Below are positions 53,206 through 63,201 of a stretch of DNA of 64,000 bases, piece by piece (positions within the stretch are counted from its first letter, which is position 1; each line of letters begins with the position of its first letter). Location of the stretch: positions 1,550,001 to 1,614,000 of the forward strand of contig JACJYL010000001.1 in assembly GCA_020636105.1 (NCBI GenBank), in the 5' to 3' direction. The position numbers and the translations under genes were made by a program. Under the pieces are notes generated by a model, which saw only the letters and a program-made list of their open reading frames with translations, was not told the origin of the DNA and made no database searches. This DNA is from Lewinellaceae bacterium (GTDB taxonomy: Bacteria; Bacteroidota; Bacteroidia; Chitinophagales; Saprospiraceae).

Positions 53206-54615
53206 TTAAAAATTCATAAACCCTACCGGCGGAATGGCCCCCGGACTGTAAAAATTGGTAATATTCGGAAATACAAGGGACAGATCTGAAGGGGATACCC
53301 CAAACCACAGGGCCAATTCAGCAAAATACTCATCCGTTGATATTCCGGGAACGAGCACTCCCCTACTGCCCACCACAGCCGCACTGTCGAGTTCCAGTGA
53401 AGGATAGGTTCCGAAAAAATCTCCTCCATTGACGGCCCCACCACTCACCAGCACGTTTCCGCCCCAGGCATGGTCGCTACCATTGCCATTGGAAGTCAGG
53501 GTGCGGCTGAATTCAGAAGCGGTAAAGGTGGTCACCTGGTTTGCCATATCGATCTCGTTCATAACGGAATTGAATTGCTGCAGGGCATTGCTCATGACCG
53601 TAAACATGCCTTCCTGTTTTTCCAACAGGTCGTCATGGTGATCCCAGCCGCCAAAATTCACAAAAAAGATTTGTCGTTTGAACCCGAGAGCTTCCTGGGC
53701 TTTAACAATTTTGGCAATCATTTTGAAACTGTTGGAAATGTTATTATCACTGAAAACCGTCTGAAATTCACCTACCCCTTCAATGGCTTCCTGAAATTCC
53801 AGGTGTGCATCCCGGGAACTTTTTATGATATTGATATAACTGTCTTTATAGATATCGTCATAACCCCAGGATAACAAACTGTCTATCATTCCATTACGCA
53901 AATTATCAAAACTATTGGTCTGATCATAGCGCGTAATGCCGGTGCTCCCGTTTTCCGGATCAACAGAGTATTCATAAACCTGGTTCCCGTATTGAAAAAC
54001 ATTGGTTCCCGACAGGGAAATGTTCATCGAAATGGTTTGACTTTCATTCATGGATTGCATTAAGTCGGCAATTTTACCGCCCCATCCTACAGAAGAACGA
54101 ATCGCCGGGCTCGCCGTTTGCCAATGTTTGATCTGGTCCGCATGGGAAAAAAGCCCTAAAGGCAGCGGTACATTACCCGCGAGGTAATCAGCTTTAGTGG
54201 TCGGTTGGACCAACATCCCTACATTGGGCAAAAAGGCAAGATTCCCCTGGTCAAACAGCTGTTTCACTCCATACATGGAAGGATGAACACCGTATTGTTT
54301 CCCATCATTGGTAGCAGGAGTTATGGCATGCATACTGCTTTGTGGGATCGCCAGGTTCGATCGGGTGACAGCGTATTCCGCATATTCCGTGTTGCCCCTT
54401 GGCATCAACAAATTAAATGAGTCTGCACCCCCGGACTGGAACAGGCAGATCAGCGCTTTGTACTCTCCGTCCAAAGTGGCGGAATGGCTCAGTGCCGCTG
54501 CATTCAGCGTTTGAAATTTAAAAAGAGAGGAAGGCAGGGTGGATGCTCCCAGGGCTGCCAGTGTGGCTTTTTGGAGGAATTTTCTTCTTGATATTTCCCG
54601 GCTTTTTTTCATCAT
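53206..54615 (-). CDS. DUF1501 protein with Tat signal
   Basis: The 469-residue protein starts with a twin-arginine signal (SREISRRKFLQKATLAALGA). The rest is the DUF1501 domain, related to sulfatase/alkaline phosphatase folds: CLFQSGGADSFNLLMPRG, YGVHPSMYGVKQLFDQGNLAFLPNVG, FGGWDHHDDLLEKQ, FTASEFSRTLTSNGNGSDHAWGGNVLV. Families of this type always appear beside DUF1800 proteins. The activity is unknown. The start may be either of two adjacent ATGs (54615, 54612). It lies 27 bases after the DUF1800 gene. Confidence 0.92.
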   Translation of the reverse strand: MMKKSREISRRKFLQKATLAALGASTLPSSLFKFQTLNAAALSHSATLDGEYKALICLFQSGGADSFNLLMPRGNTEYAEYAVTRSNLAIPQSSMHAITPATNDGKQYGVHPSMYGVKQLFDQGNLAFLPNVGMLVQPTTKADYLAGNVPLPLGLFSHADQIKHWQTASPAIRSSVGWGGKIADLMQSMNESQTISMNISLSGTNVFQYGNQVYEYSVDPENGSTGITRYDQTNSFDNLRNGMIDSLLSWGYDDIYKDSYINIIKSSRDAHLEFQEAIEGVGEFQTVFSDNNISNSFKMIAKIVKAQEALGFKRQIFFVNFGGWDHHDDLLEKQEGMFTVMSNALQQFNSVMNEIDMANQVTTFTASEFSRTLTSNGNGSDHAWGGNVLVSGGAVNGGDFFGTYPSLELDSAAVVGSRGVLVPGISTDEYFAELALWFGVSPSDLSLVFPNITNFYSPGAIPPVGFMNF

Positions 54616-54642
54616 TTTGATCTTTTTTATCAGGTGCACACC

Positions 54643-56463
54643 TTATTTGAAAATAGCATAATCCGGACTCAACAGGAAAATGAACATTGCTGCTTTGGTT
54701 CTGTTGGTCAACTCTGAAATTTCGGAACTGGAAATGTAAGCAGACAACTGCTCTCTCAATAAATCCCTCGTCCTGTCCGTCAACAGCCCGTGGGTAAGCA
54801 ACAGGTCCAGTTTATTCAACAAAACCTCCGGCTTACGTGAATCCGGCATATATTCCAAAATATCCGTATTGATGATGCGGTCTGTATAATCGAGTGGCCC
54901 CTGCCAGTGGTACAACAATCGTTCTGAAACAGTCCAGTTGTAGGCTTCATTGATAAAACCGATACTGGTTTTGGTGTTATGGATTTGAAATTCCGGCGCT
55001 ACCAGATCTGCAGCGGCGATGGGGCCGTTAGGTTGAAAATCGGGGAGGTAAAAACTAAAAACAGAAGGCGAATGCAGCGGATGTTGCCCTGCATTGGCCA
55101 GGATGTAATTGCCTGTATTCCAGTAACGACCATCAGCGTTGAATGAGTTGATGGCTTTGGCAAACTGGGTGTAACGAATAATGGGCTCCTTCAATTTACC
55201 ATTGTGAGGATCCATCATGGCATCACATTCTCTTGCTTCAGGGTGTAGTAAAATGGCCTTGACCACTGCTTTCATATCTCCTCGAACGCCGTTTCCATTA
55301 TCATTGAAGGCCGCGGTTACATCGGCAATATATTCCGGGGAAGGGTTTGACTTTACCAGTCGCTGAATGAGTAACCTGCCGATAAAAGGCCCAACATTGG
55401 GGTGGTTGAACAGGATTTCCATAGCGTCTTCAACATCCTCCATTCCGGATTGTCCGGCTGGAATGACCTGATCTCCGAACAAAACCTTTTCTCCCTGCTC
55501 ATGCCAGTTTTCATACATGGCCATGGGCGTCGTCATATCAATATGGCGAATTTCCAGCCAAAAAGCCGGTTCGTAGGCCGTTCCGCATTCCGACAATGCT
55601 CCGGCTCCCAATCCGGTCATCACACGAGCCATTTCGGTGATGTCCCGGTTATCGTAGGTGGGAATGAAATTCCCTTCATTGTCCAGTTTTCGGCTGCCGT
55701 CCTCATTCAATTCGAAAAGGCCGATAGAGAATAACTGCATGACCTCCCTGGCAAAATTTTCATCGGGGAAAATATTTTCTTCCGGAATCGATTTCGGGTT
55801 ATTGAGATGACTGAGGTATTTGCCCATCACGGGGTGGCGGGCGACATCCAATAGTATGTCTTTGTAATTGCCAAAAGCATGACGGATGAAAATATCATAA
55901 AAACTGGCCACACCATAACCATAATCGCGAACATCAGAATTTTCCTTGGAAATCACCAGAATTTCACTCAACGCCAGGGCTATCCGGTGCCGCAGCAAAT
56001 CCTCATTGGTCATGGTCATCTGCCACCAGGCATAATTGGACTCCACCCAGTCCGGCCGGCAGGAAAAGTTATTCGGATCGTTGCCCCCCTGAATATAGAA
56101 TTGATACACTTCATCATAAACGTCCTCCATAACATCCAGATAGTAGGTCACAGGAGCTTCAAATTGTTCCTCAATCCATGCTTCAATGCCAATATCGGCT
56201 ACATGATGAATGGTGGCCAGATCGGCTCCCAAAGCAGCCTGACCTAAAAACCGGGAAGCTTCTACTAATTTCCCTTCAAGACCGTCACCAGAGATCGTTT
56301 TCCGGGCTGCTGCAACCTCATCCCAACTATTGAACTGGTATTCACTGCTGCTAAAAACGGTTACGCCTTCATCGTGCCCCGCACCGATGTAATCATCATA
56401 AACCTGGGCCGGCAATTTCAAACAAAGCAAAAATAACAGGAGAAAAATAGGCAGGCGATGCAT
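54643..56463 (-). CDS. DUF1800 protein
   Basis: The 606-residue protein has a Sec signal peptide (MHRLPIFLLLFLLCLKLPAQ) and the DUF1800 domain: ASRFLGQAALGADLATIHHVADIGIEAWIEEQF, WWQMTMTNEDLLRHRIALALSEI, HPVMGKYLSHLNNPKS, FPDENFAREVMQLFSIGLFELNEDGS, and NHPNVGPFIGRLLIQRLVKSNPSPEYI. The function of the family is unknown. It always pairs with DUF1501, whose gene follows. The start at 56463 begins the signal peptide; the frame is open to 56493. The dispersed element copy B lies 90 bases upstream. Confidence 0.92.
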   Translation of the reverse strand: MHRLPIFLLLFLLCLKLPAQVYDDYIGAGHDEGVTVFSSSEYQFNSWDEVAAARKTISGDGLEGKLVEASRFLGQAALGADLATIHHVADIGIEAWIEEQFEAPVTYYLDVMEDVYDEVYQFYIQGGNDPNNFSCRPDWVESNYAWWQMTMTNEDLLRHRIALALSEILVISKENSDVRDYGYGVASFYDIFIRHAFGNYKDILLDVARHPVMGKYLSHLNNPKSIPEENIFPDENFAREVMQLFSIGLFELNEDGSRKLDNEGNFIPTYDNRDITEMARVMTGLGAGALSECGTAYEPAFWLEIRHIDMTTPMAMYENWHEQGEKVLFGDQVIPAGQSGMEDVEDAMEILFNHPNVGPFIGRLLIQRLVKSNPSPEYIADVTAAFNDNGNGVRGDMKAVVKAILLHPEARECDAMMDPHNGKLKEPIIRYTQFAKAINSFNADGRYWNTGNYILANAGQHPLHSPSVFSFYLPDFQPNGPIAAADLVAPEFQIHNTKTSIGFINEAYNWTVSERLLYHWQGPLDYTDRIINTDILEYMPDSRKPEVLLNKLDLLLTHGLLTDRTRDLLREQLSAYISSSEISELTNRTKAAMFIFLLSPDYAIFK

Positions 56464-56552
56464 AATGGTAAATTTTATTCCACAAAAAATCACCGTCCCA
56501 ATATAGTGAAAAATGTTTGATATAAAAACCCGGATGCAAAACTTAAAATAAA

Positions 56553-56921
56553 CATGAGTTCATCCCGAATTTTCAAAAACTGTCTGAAATAGAAATTTTT
56601 TGATTATTTGAAGTATTTTTTAAATGTAAAACCTGCCTGCAGACGCAGGAAGGCAGGTGTAAAACAAGGAATTTAAAACCTGCCTGCAGACGCAGGAAGG
56701 CAGGTGTAAAAGTGAGTGGGCAAAAGGTTTGGGTTTTGGAAAAAAGTCATTTTTTGTCGCAAAATACCTAACCCACGACCCAAACACTTCTAAATTTTGC
56801 GGTTACTTGTTTTAAACCTTGCCTGCTGCCGCGACGGAAGGCAGGTTTTGCGGTTTATTTCTTTTGTAAAAGAAAAATCCCGAATTTCATCTGATTAGAT
56901 GAAATTCGGGATGAACTCATG
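56553..56921. repeat. Dispersed palindromic element, copy B (369 bp)
   Basis: The ends CATGAGTTCATCCCGAATTT and AAATTCGGGATGAACTCATG are a 20-base perfect inverted pair. The body is nearly the same as copy A, but has the REP-like hairpin twice in tandem (56631-56658 and 56678-56705, 47-base period) and a third, variant hairpin near 56820-56845 where copy A has none. It fills the gap between the start of the DUF1800 gene and the end of the C1 peptidase gene. No protein is encoded. Confidence 0.93.
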
Positions 56922-56943
56922 TTTAAAACCAGTATCCGGGGCT

Positions 56944-58062
56944 TTACAGCCCGAGTTTGGTTTTCAGATCTGCCGGAATGGCATCCTTGTGAACCATTAT
57001 AGCAATGGTCTTTAATCTGAAATAAGCAGGAGATACATAAACAAATCCTTCGTAAAAATTGGATGTTCCCCAGGAATTTTTTGTACGATAAAAAGTTTTT
57101 CCTTCGTTATTTTTAGAAGTTCCTACAATATGCATCAAGTGATCATCGGTAGTATGGAAATTCTCAAACTCTTGTTGGCGCAGCTCCTGATCCACAGAAA
57201 CTTCTTCGTAAAATCTTCCACTTTCTATAGTTTCCTTAAAAATTGAATCCATTGTTATGGAATCTTTTGGCACAAAGGCGATGCCCGGTTTGAACATAAA
57301 AAATGGTTCACTGACATCCGCATCCCAGGCGATGGTGTACCCGGTGTTGATTGCATTATCTGTAATACGCACCAAATCATCCAAAGGCACATTATAATAA
57401 AAACCATTTGAATAGTTATCCGGAATCTCCAGGATGAATTTTGAATAAAAAGGATGATGGGTAAAGGAAGTCAGGGTAATGTAGTCATCAGGATTTAAAC
57501 CCAGTGTTTTGGTGAAAGTTTCAGCAGTTAGGCTTTTTCCAGCGTATTCGAAGGAAGAATGTACAGGTCCGAGGTTTTCATCCAGAATCTCATTGACCTT
57601 ATCTCTCCAGTCTTCAGGGACCTCCCCCTTTGAAATCAACCCGTCCAGATAATTTTTCAGTTCCCTTTCCAAGCGGCTGTGGTTGTGTTGAATTCGGCCT
57701 TCTGTTAAACCTGAATAAGCAGATTCAGGAACAGCACCAGCCATTTTATAGGCCCTGATCACATCGTGTGAAAGACCGCCCTGTCCGAAATTGGCTTTCC
57801 CCTGGCGAAGCAGATAATTCTGCGCTTTGTCCATATAAATGGTTCGTACGGTGTACATCTCTGAAAGATCCAGTTTGGGTTTACCCATGCGAATCAATTC
57901 AGATTCCAGAAACGAAGTGGTGGAATAGCTCCAGCAGGTTCCTGTTTTATCCTGGCTTTTAACCTCCGTACACTGGTTATCTTTTGTGTCGGTAAAAATA
58001 TATTGGCTAAAAGATACTTGCTGCATCATGGCCAAAATCAGAATGATGAATAGTTTTTTCAT
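56944..58062 (-). CDS. Secreted C1-family cysteine peptidase (bleomycin hydrolase/aminopeptidase C type)
   Basis: The 372-residue protein has a signal peptide (MKKLFIILILAMMQQVSFSQ). The active site is complete: Cys43 in KTGTCWSYSTTSFLE, His308 in DDHLMHIVGTS, and Asn329 in YRTKNSWG. The segment EMYTVRTIYMDKAQNYLLRQGKANFGQGGLSHDVIRAYKMAGAVPES is the aminopeptidase C/bleomycin hydrolase pattern. Relatives are mostly cytoplasmic hexamers; this one is exported. It is a single gene with no tight neighbours. Confidence 0.92.
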   Translation of the reverse strand: MKKLFIILILAMMQQVSFSQYIFTDTKDNQCTEVKSQDKTGTCWSYSTTSFLESELIRMGKPKLDLSEMYTVRTIYMDKAQNYLLRQGKANFGQGGLSHDVIRAYKMAGAVPESAYSGLTEGRIQHNHSRLERELKNYLDGLISKGEVPEDWRDKVNEILDENLGPVHSSFEYAGKSLTAETFTKTLGLNPDDYITLTSFTHHPFYSKFILEIPDNYSNGFYYNVPLDDLVRITDNAINTGYTIAWDADVSEPFFMFKPGIAFVPKDSITMDSIFKETIESGRFYEEVSVDQELRQQEFENFHTTDDHLMHIVGTSKNNEGKTFYRTKNSWGTSNFYEGFVYVSPAYFRLKTIAIMVHKDAIPADLKTKLGL

Positions 58063-58168
58063 GTTTTATATTTTTGTTATTAGTTTATTAAACATTGAAT
58101 GTTTAAGTCCCAACGTAAAAAAGCGGTGCAAAGGTACTTAAGGAAATGATAAATTTAAAATCAGATTC

Positions 58169-61100
58169 CTATTTTACTAAAGTTATGTTTCCTTTTTTCA
58201 AAAACGTTTTTCCGTCATCACATTTGACCTCCAGGTAAAACCCGAAAGCTTCCGTTGACAATTCCTTGCCATTGTAAGTCCCGTCCCAGGTTTCCGATTG
58301 ATCAAAACTCTCAAAAACGAGCTCTCCCCAACGATTGTAAATGATAAGGTGCATTTCGGCAATATTGTTCCCGTACACTTCCAGCACATCATTCAACCCA
58401 TCTCCATCAGGCGTAAAACCGGAAGGGATAAAAATATAGGGTTCTGCACACTCCAGGTTCAACACAAAAACCGTCACCAGGGCCTGGTTGATACACCCGT
58501 TTTCATCACGGATGGTGACCTCATAAGTAGTGGTTTCCTCCGGGGATGCCACTACATCGGGCAGGGTATAAAAATTTAAGGTGCCCGATGGCTGCCATAA
58601 ATAGGTGTATGTTGCATCATTGGTTGCAGTCAACAAACTGCTTTCTCCGCCAATGATGGTATCAGGATCTGCGGAGGCCAGCAATGGAGGTGTAAAATTG
58701 AAAATATTTACCATAATGGAGGTATCCAGGGTACATCCGTACTCATTCTGAATCGCCACGTTGAAAATGGTAGATACTTCGGGATTAACCAAGGGGGTTG
58801 CTGTATTTTCTCCCTCAACAATATCAGCAACGGGGCTCCAAATGTAAGTCAGGGTGCCCGGGAGTAAATTGATGACCTCCAATGAAATCGTATCCCCAAT
58901 GCAAAGGGAAACCTCTCCGTCAAGGGAAACATTAATTCCATTTCCCTGCACATTCACCATATCCTGAACCGTACACCCAAATTCGTCCGTCATCCGGATG
59001 TAATAGGATGATTCCAAACCGCCCAATGGCACCAGAAATTCCTGGTCTTCACTCAGTAATATGGAAAAATCAGAACTGGTGGACCAGGCGTACTGAACGG
59101 CTTCATCACTATTCGCGTACAGAAGGAATTCAGCGTCGCAAATGGAGGTATCAGGAGAAAGTTCGTAAGTAATCATCGGGGTAACAAAAGCTGTTATGGT
59201 TTGGTCAATGGAACATAAATTTTCCAGGGAACTTATTGCGGCGGTGTATGTGGTCGTTTGCGGGGGTGAAGCCCAGGGATTGGAGGACAAGGGATTGGAC
59301 AAGCCTTCTCCCGGTGACCACAAGTATTCATAATCGCCCATTAATATAGGGTTGAGCTGAACCGAATCTCCCGGGCAAACCCAAACGGTATCCTGCAGGG
59401 TTTCCTCCACCAATTCCAGCGTGACCGGTATAACAATAGAATCGACGCAGCCGTCCGAAGAGGTAAGGGTGAGACTGACTTCCCATGTTCCGGAGTTAAA
59501 AAACTCCACCTGGGGATTTTGATCTTCAGAAAATATGCCGTTGCTAAAATCCCAACTCCAACCGGTAATGCTACTTTGGTCGTTCTGAGAAAGATCAGTA
59601 AATTGTATGACCGCGGTATCACTGCAACTTTCATACGCCCAGGTAAAATCTACCGCAATCTGTGAATCACCTACAATCACCTCATAGTACAAAGTATCCT
59701 GGCAGTTTAATCCGAAAGGAAGGGTAATCCCCACTTCGTAGGTTCCTGGCCCCGAATAGGTAAAGGAGGCCTCAGCCCCGGTGGCCGTCTGTCCCGGGGG
59801 AGCCGCCGGATCAAAAAAATGCCAGGTATAAAAAGGGGCATTTACGCTCGTTGAAGCAAACTGAACCGTAAATCCACTGCATTGGGTTGAAGTTAAAAAA
59901 GCCTCCTGGGAAGTGGTATCGATCATATAAACCACCACCGAATCCGAAACCATACAATCAAACTGGTTGACCGCATGTACAAAAAAGGTAGTAGGCCCCA
60001 AATTTGCCGGGTTGACGACAATAGTATCCCCGGTATTGCCAGAAAGGATCTGGTCTATTGGTTCCCATTCGTAATTCAGCATATCCGCAGGGTCTACGTT
60101 GAGCACCCACACGGCTGGGGTTTCCCCCAAACAGGCAATGATGGTGTCCGGTTTCAAAAGATTCACCCCGTTGCTTTCCACGGTTACGCTATCTGTTGTC
60201 GGGCATTCGTTTCCGTCCAAAACGCGGACATAATAAGTCATGGCCCCTAAAGGAGAAACCACCACTGAAGGTTCGTTCCCAATAATCGCCGTAAAACCAG
60301 CATCAGCCGACCATTCCCAATATTCAGCTCCTGCCGCGGCAGCTTCTAAAAGTATATCCGGATCGCAAAGGACAGTATCAGGAGGCATTACCAAATCCAG
60401 GGCAGGGGGAACGACCACCGTTACCGATCTTTCGATATGACAAAAACCATCCATATCTGAAATGGTCACGGTATAAGTGGTGGTCTCGACAGGTGCCACA
60501 ACAGGATTGGGCTGGGCCGGGTCTGAAAAGTTATCGGGAGGGGACCACTCATATTGGTAAGCCAATGAAAAGTCATCATTCAGGGCTGCAGTTTCGCCCA
60601 GGCATATCTGCAAAGTATCGGCAACGAGTTCCTCCTCCACCATATTGACGAACACGATTTGATCTATGGTTTTTTCACACCCGTTTTCTGCCATTACGGT
60701 GAGCCTGATGGTATAAATCCCCGTCTGCGTGGCATAAAACAAAGGGTTTTGAACCGTTGACGTTTGGCTCCCCGGCAGGAACTGCCAGTACCATTCTGTA
60801 ATATCAAACAAGGTGTCGATTGAAAGATCGGTCACCTGAATGGTCATCGAATCCGTACAGGATTCAAAAGCAATCCCGAAATTCGGAAAAAGTGAATTGT
60901 ATTGAAGATAAATTTCCTGCTGGAAAGTATCGACACATGGATTGTCCGGACCAGCGATCAGGGTGACCAGGTAACTGCCGGTATCCGGATAAGTGTAGAT
61001 TGGTGAATGTTCCGTCGATTGAAAATCTGGGTTGGAAGGATCCCCAAAGGTCCAGATAAACTCATCCGTACCGATACTCATATTGTCAAAAGTCACTTCC

Positions 61101-62029
61101 AGTCCTTCGCATTGGATTTCAGGCGCAAAAAAGGAAGCCACCCATTGCCCACAAACCCCCACATTGTATTGAAAATCGCGGCGGGTAGTGGAAATCAGGA
61201 CACCATTCCTGTATTCTTCAATGCAAATGCCCACCACAAACTGTCCTACCGTATTGGGCAGTCCTGTCAACAATCCCGTTTCCGAATCAATCTGCAAAGG
61301 AGCTCCTCCCGGAATACCGTTGAGCATATTATTCACCCCGTAAGGAGGATCTACCCAGGTGACCGGATCGTAAGGCGGCGGATTAGGGGGCTGAGGTTGT
61401 GGAACATTCGGATCGGCTCCCTGCAACGGGGCACACAATCGGTAAACGATAGAATCCCCGTCGGCATCAATGGCCGACTGGTCAAACACAATGGGTTCAT
61501 TTACACAGATGTATAAAGGGGGCCATTGGACAAATTGCGGGCTGCTGTTGCATTCCAAAAGGGCCTGTTCGGAAATGGTAAGTCCGTAGGTCGCCCCGGT
61601 ACCCAGGGGATCAATAATATTGGCAATGGTCTGATTCCGACAACAACGCTGGTAGGCCAGCTGGTATCCGCCAATCACCGGAGGCAAGGTCACAATGGTC
61701 GTATAAGTCGTGGTATGCACACAAACATCAGGAGGCACGACAAAACACTCTCCGCTCAGTGTTGGCACCAGGGTGTCATTATTCATCAAAGGAATCTGTA
61801 TTTCCTGGAGCAACAGATTATTTACATCAAAAACGCCGATAGAAGCCGGATTGTCAAACCAGGCATTAGGGTTCCCGTAAAAACAATCCCTGAAAATGGT
61901 AAGCGTGATTTCATATTGGTTGTTTCCCAGGCAAGTATAATTCATTTCCCCACCTACAATATGCGTGGCTCTGGCGGCATAAAAATTCAACATTAAAAAG
62001 AGTGTGGAAAGTATTACTCTGGGTTTCAA
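58169..62029 (-). CDS. Large PKD-type surface protein with gliding-motility C-terminal domain
   Basis: The 1286-residue protein has a signal peptide (RVILSTLFLMLNFYAARA) and an N-terminal beta-sandwich (HIVGGEMNYTCLGNNQYEITLTIFRDCFYGN) typical of such proteins. At least three PKD domains (WTFGDPSNPDFQSTEHSPIYTYPDTGSYLVTLIA; WHFFDPAAP...YSGPGTYEVGITL; WSWDFSNGIFSEDQNPQVEFFNSGTWEVSLTL) alternate with Ig-like modules containing VWVCPGDSVQLNP or ICLGDTISLEV. The end is the gliding motility-associated type B T9SS domain (IPSGFTPDGDGLNDVLEVYG ... YNRWGELVFES). It is a secreted surface or adhesion protein. The gene lies alone. Confidence 0.92.
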   Translation of the reverse strand: MKPRVILSTLFLMLNFYAARATHIVGGEMNYTCLGNNQYEITLTIFRDCFYGNPNAWFDNPASIGVFDVNNLLLQEIQIPLMNNDTLVPTLSGECFVVPPDVCVHTTTYTTIVTLPPVIGGYQLAYQRCCRNQTIANIIDPLGTGATYGLTISEQALLECNSSPQFVQWPPLYICVNEPIVFDQSAIDADGDSIVYRLCAPLQGADPNVPQPQPPNPPPYDPVTWVDPPYGVNNMLNGIPGGAPLQIDSETGLLTGLPNTVGQFVVGICIEEYRNGVLISTTRRDFQYNVGVCGQWVASFFAPEIQCEGLEVTFDNMSIGTDEFIWTFGDPSNPDFQSTEHSPIYTYPDTGSYLVTLIAGPDNPCVDTFQQEIYLQYNSLFPNFGIAFESCTDSMTIQVTDLSIDTLFDITEWYWQFLPGSQTSTVQNPLFYATQTGIYTIRLTVMAENGCEKTIDQIVFVNMVEEELVADTLQICLGETAALNDDFSLAYQYEWSPPDNFSDPAQPNPVVAPVETTTYTVTISDMDGFCHIERSVTVVVPPALDLVMPPDTVLCDPDILLEAAAAGAEYWEWSADAGFTAIIGNEPSVVVSPLGAMTYYVRVLDGNECPTTDSVTVESNGVNLLKPDTIIACLGETPAVWVLNVDPADMLNYEWEPIDQILSGNTGDTIVVNPANLGPTTFFVHAVNQFDCMVSDSVVVYMIDTTSQEAFLTSTQCSGFTVQFASTSVNAPFYTWHFFDPAAPPGQTATGAEASFTYSGPGTYEVGITLPFGLNCQDTLYYEVIVGDSQIAVDFTWAYESCSDTAVIQFTDLSQNDQSSITGWSWDFSNGIFSEDQNPQVEFFNSGTWEVSLTLTSSDGCVDSIVIPVTLELVEETLQDTVWVCPGDSVQLNPILMGDYEYLWSPGEGLSNPLSSNPWASPPQTTTYTAAISSLENLCSIDQTITAFVTPMITYELSPDTSICDAEFLLYANSDEAVQYAWSTSSDFSILLSEDQEFLVPLGGLESSYYIRMTDEFGCTVQDMVNVQGNGINVSLDGEVSLCIGDTISLEVINLLPGTLTYIWSPVADIVEGENTATPLVNPEVSTIFNVAIQNEYGCTLDTSIMVNIFNFTPPLLASADPDTIIGGESSLLTATNDATYTYLWQPSGTLNFYTLPDVVASPEETTTYEVTIRDENGCINQALVTVFVLNLECAEPYIFIPSGFTPDGDGLNDVLEVYGNNIAEMHLIIYNRWGELVFESFDQSETWDGTYNGKELSTEAFGFYLEVKCDDGKTFLKKGNITLVK

Positions 62030-62108
62030 TTTGATGTTTTGGTTTTAAAGTTATAGAATATTTTCAAAATCCCGGCGGACTTTATGGAGTTTGTTGGAAA
62101 AACACCTG

Positions 62109-63176
62109 CTATTTTAAATCAAAAGCAATGGTTCTTACACTCCTGCACACCGTTCCGTCTTCCTTGGTTTCTTCCAAAATCATTTGGCGGGCGGCGGGAA
62201 TTTCAAAAACCTCCTCCATATTTCTGACTCTGCCGGCAGGTACCCCTTTTTGATTCAATGAGTCCATCAAAGCTGCCCGGGAATATTTATTGAATCCGGG
62301 TCGCAAAAATTCCACCAGGATGATCCGGTTTCGTACCCTTTCATGATTCGTTCGAAAACGATTATCTGTGGCGAGGTGCGGCAACTCCAGGCAATCGCAC
62401 AGTTTACGAAACTGCTCGTCGGTCCCTACGGCAATGACGATGGGTTTATCATCTTTGGCATAAAAAATATCTCCATAAGGAGCAATATTGGGATGCCCGG
62501 TACCCATCGGCTGGGGAATATGCCCGGCCATGAGCCAGTTGGTCGCCTGGTTGGCCAAAGAAGCCACAGCAGATTCAAACAATGAACTGGAAACGTAACT
62601 GCCTTCACCCGTTTGCATCCTTTTGATCAGCCCCACCAGGATCCCTTCTTTAAGCTGATGAGCCGCCAGGATATCAATCAGGGCCACAGGCATTTTTACG
62701 GGTGGCCTATCCGGCTCGCCTGACATATAAAGAAACCCTGCTTCGGCCTGCAACACTACATCAAAGGCCGGCAGGTTGGAGTCTTCACCAAAACCAGTAA
62801 GCTGCGCAAAAATGATGGACGGATTATAGGATTTAAACGTTTCATAATCCATGCCCATCTTTTGGGCAGAAGCCGGCTTAAAATTACTCACCACAATATC
62901 AACGTCGGGCAAAAGATCGTACAGGCGTTTACGGTCAAGAGGTTCATCCAGATCCAAAAACAAAACCGTTTTGTTCCAATTGACGCTGGCATAATAAGCC
63001 GAGGTGGCTTCGGGGTTTTCCGACGGCAATTTCCATTTCCTGGTCACATCACCTGATGTCCTTTTGTTTTCGATTTTCAAAACTTCGGCCCCCAGTTCCG
63101 CAAAAAAGGCTCCGACGGCAGGGCCTGCCAGTACGCTGGCCAATTCAATTATTTTTAGTCCTTTGAAAAACTCCAT
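62109..63176 (-). CDS. Family III CoA transferase (CaiB/BaiF type)
   Basis: The 355-residue enzyme moves CoA between carboxylic acids. The start MEFFKGLKIIELASVLAGPAVGAFFAELGAEVLKIEN is the family opening; RTSGDVTRKWKLP, DIVVSNFKPASAQKMGMDYE and the segment AEAGFLYMSGEPDRPPVKMPVALIDILAAHQ include the region of the catalytic Asp. The specific substrate cannot be told. The frame opens at 63332, but the 52 extra residues are unlike the family and overlap the upstream gene, so 63176 is the start. It follows the repeat protein gene by 25 bases. Confidence 0.9.
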   Translation of the reverse strand: MEFFKGLKIIELASVLAGPAVGAFFAELGAEVLKIENKRTSGDVTRKWKLPSENPEATSAYYASVNWNKTVLFLDLDEPLDRKRLYDLLPDVDIVVSNFKPASAQKMGMDYETFKSYNPSIIFAQLTGFGEDSNLPAFDVVLQAEAGFLYMSGEPDRPPVKMPVALIDILAAHQLKEGILVGLIKRMQTGEGSYVSSSLFESAVASLANQATNWLMAGHIPQPMGTGHPNIAPYGDIFYAKDDKPIVIAVGTDEQFRKLCDCLELPHLATDNRFRTNHERVRNRIILVEFLRPGFNKYSRAALMDSLNQKGVPAGRVRNMEEVFEIPAARQMILEETKEDGTVCRSVRTIAFDLK

Positions 63177-63201
63177 AAATCCACGATTTTTTGCCCTGGG
63201 A

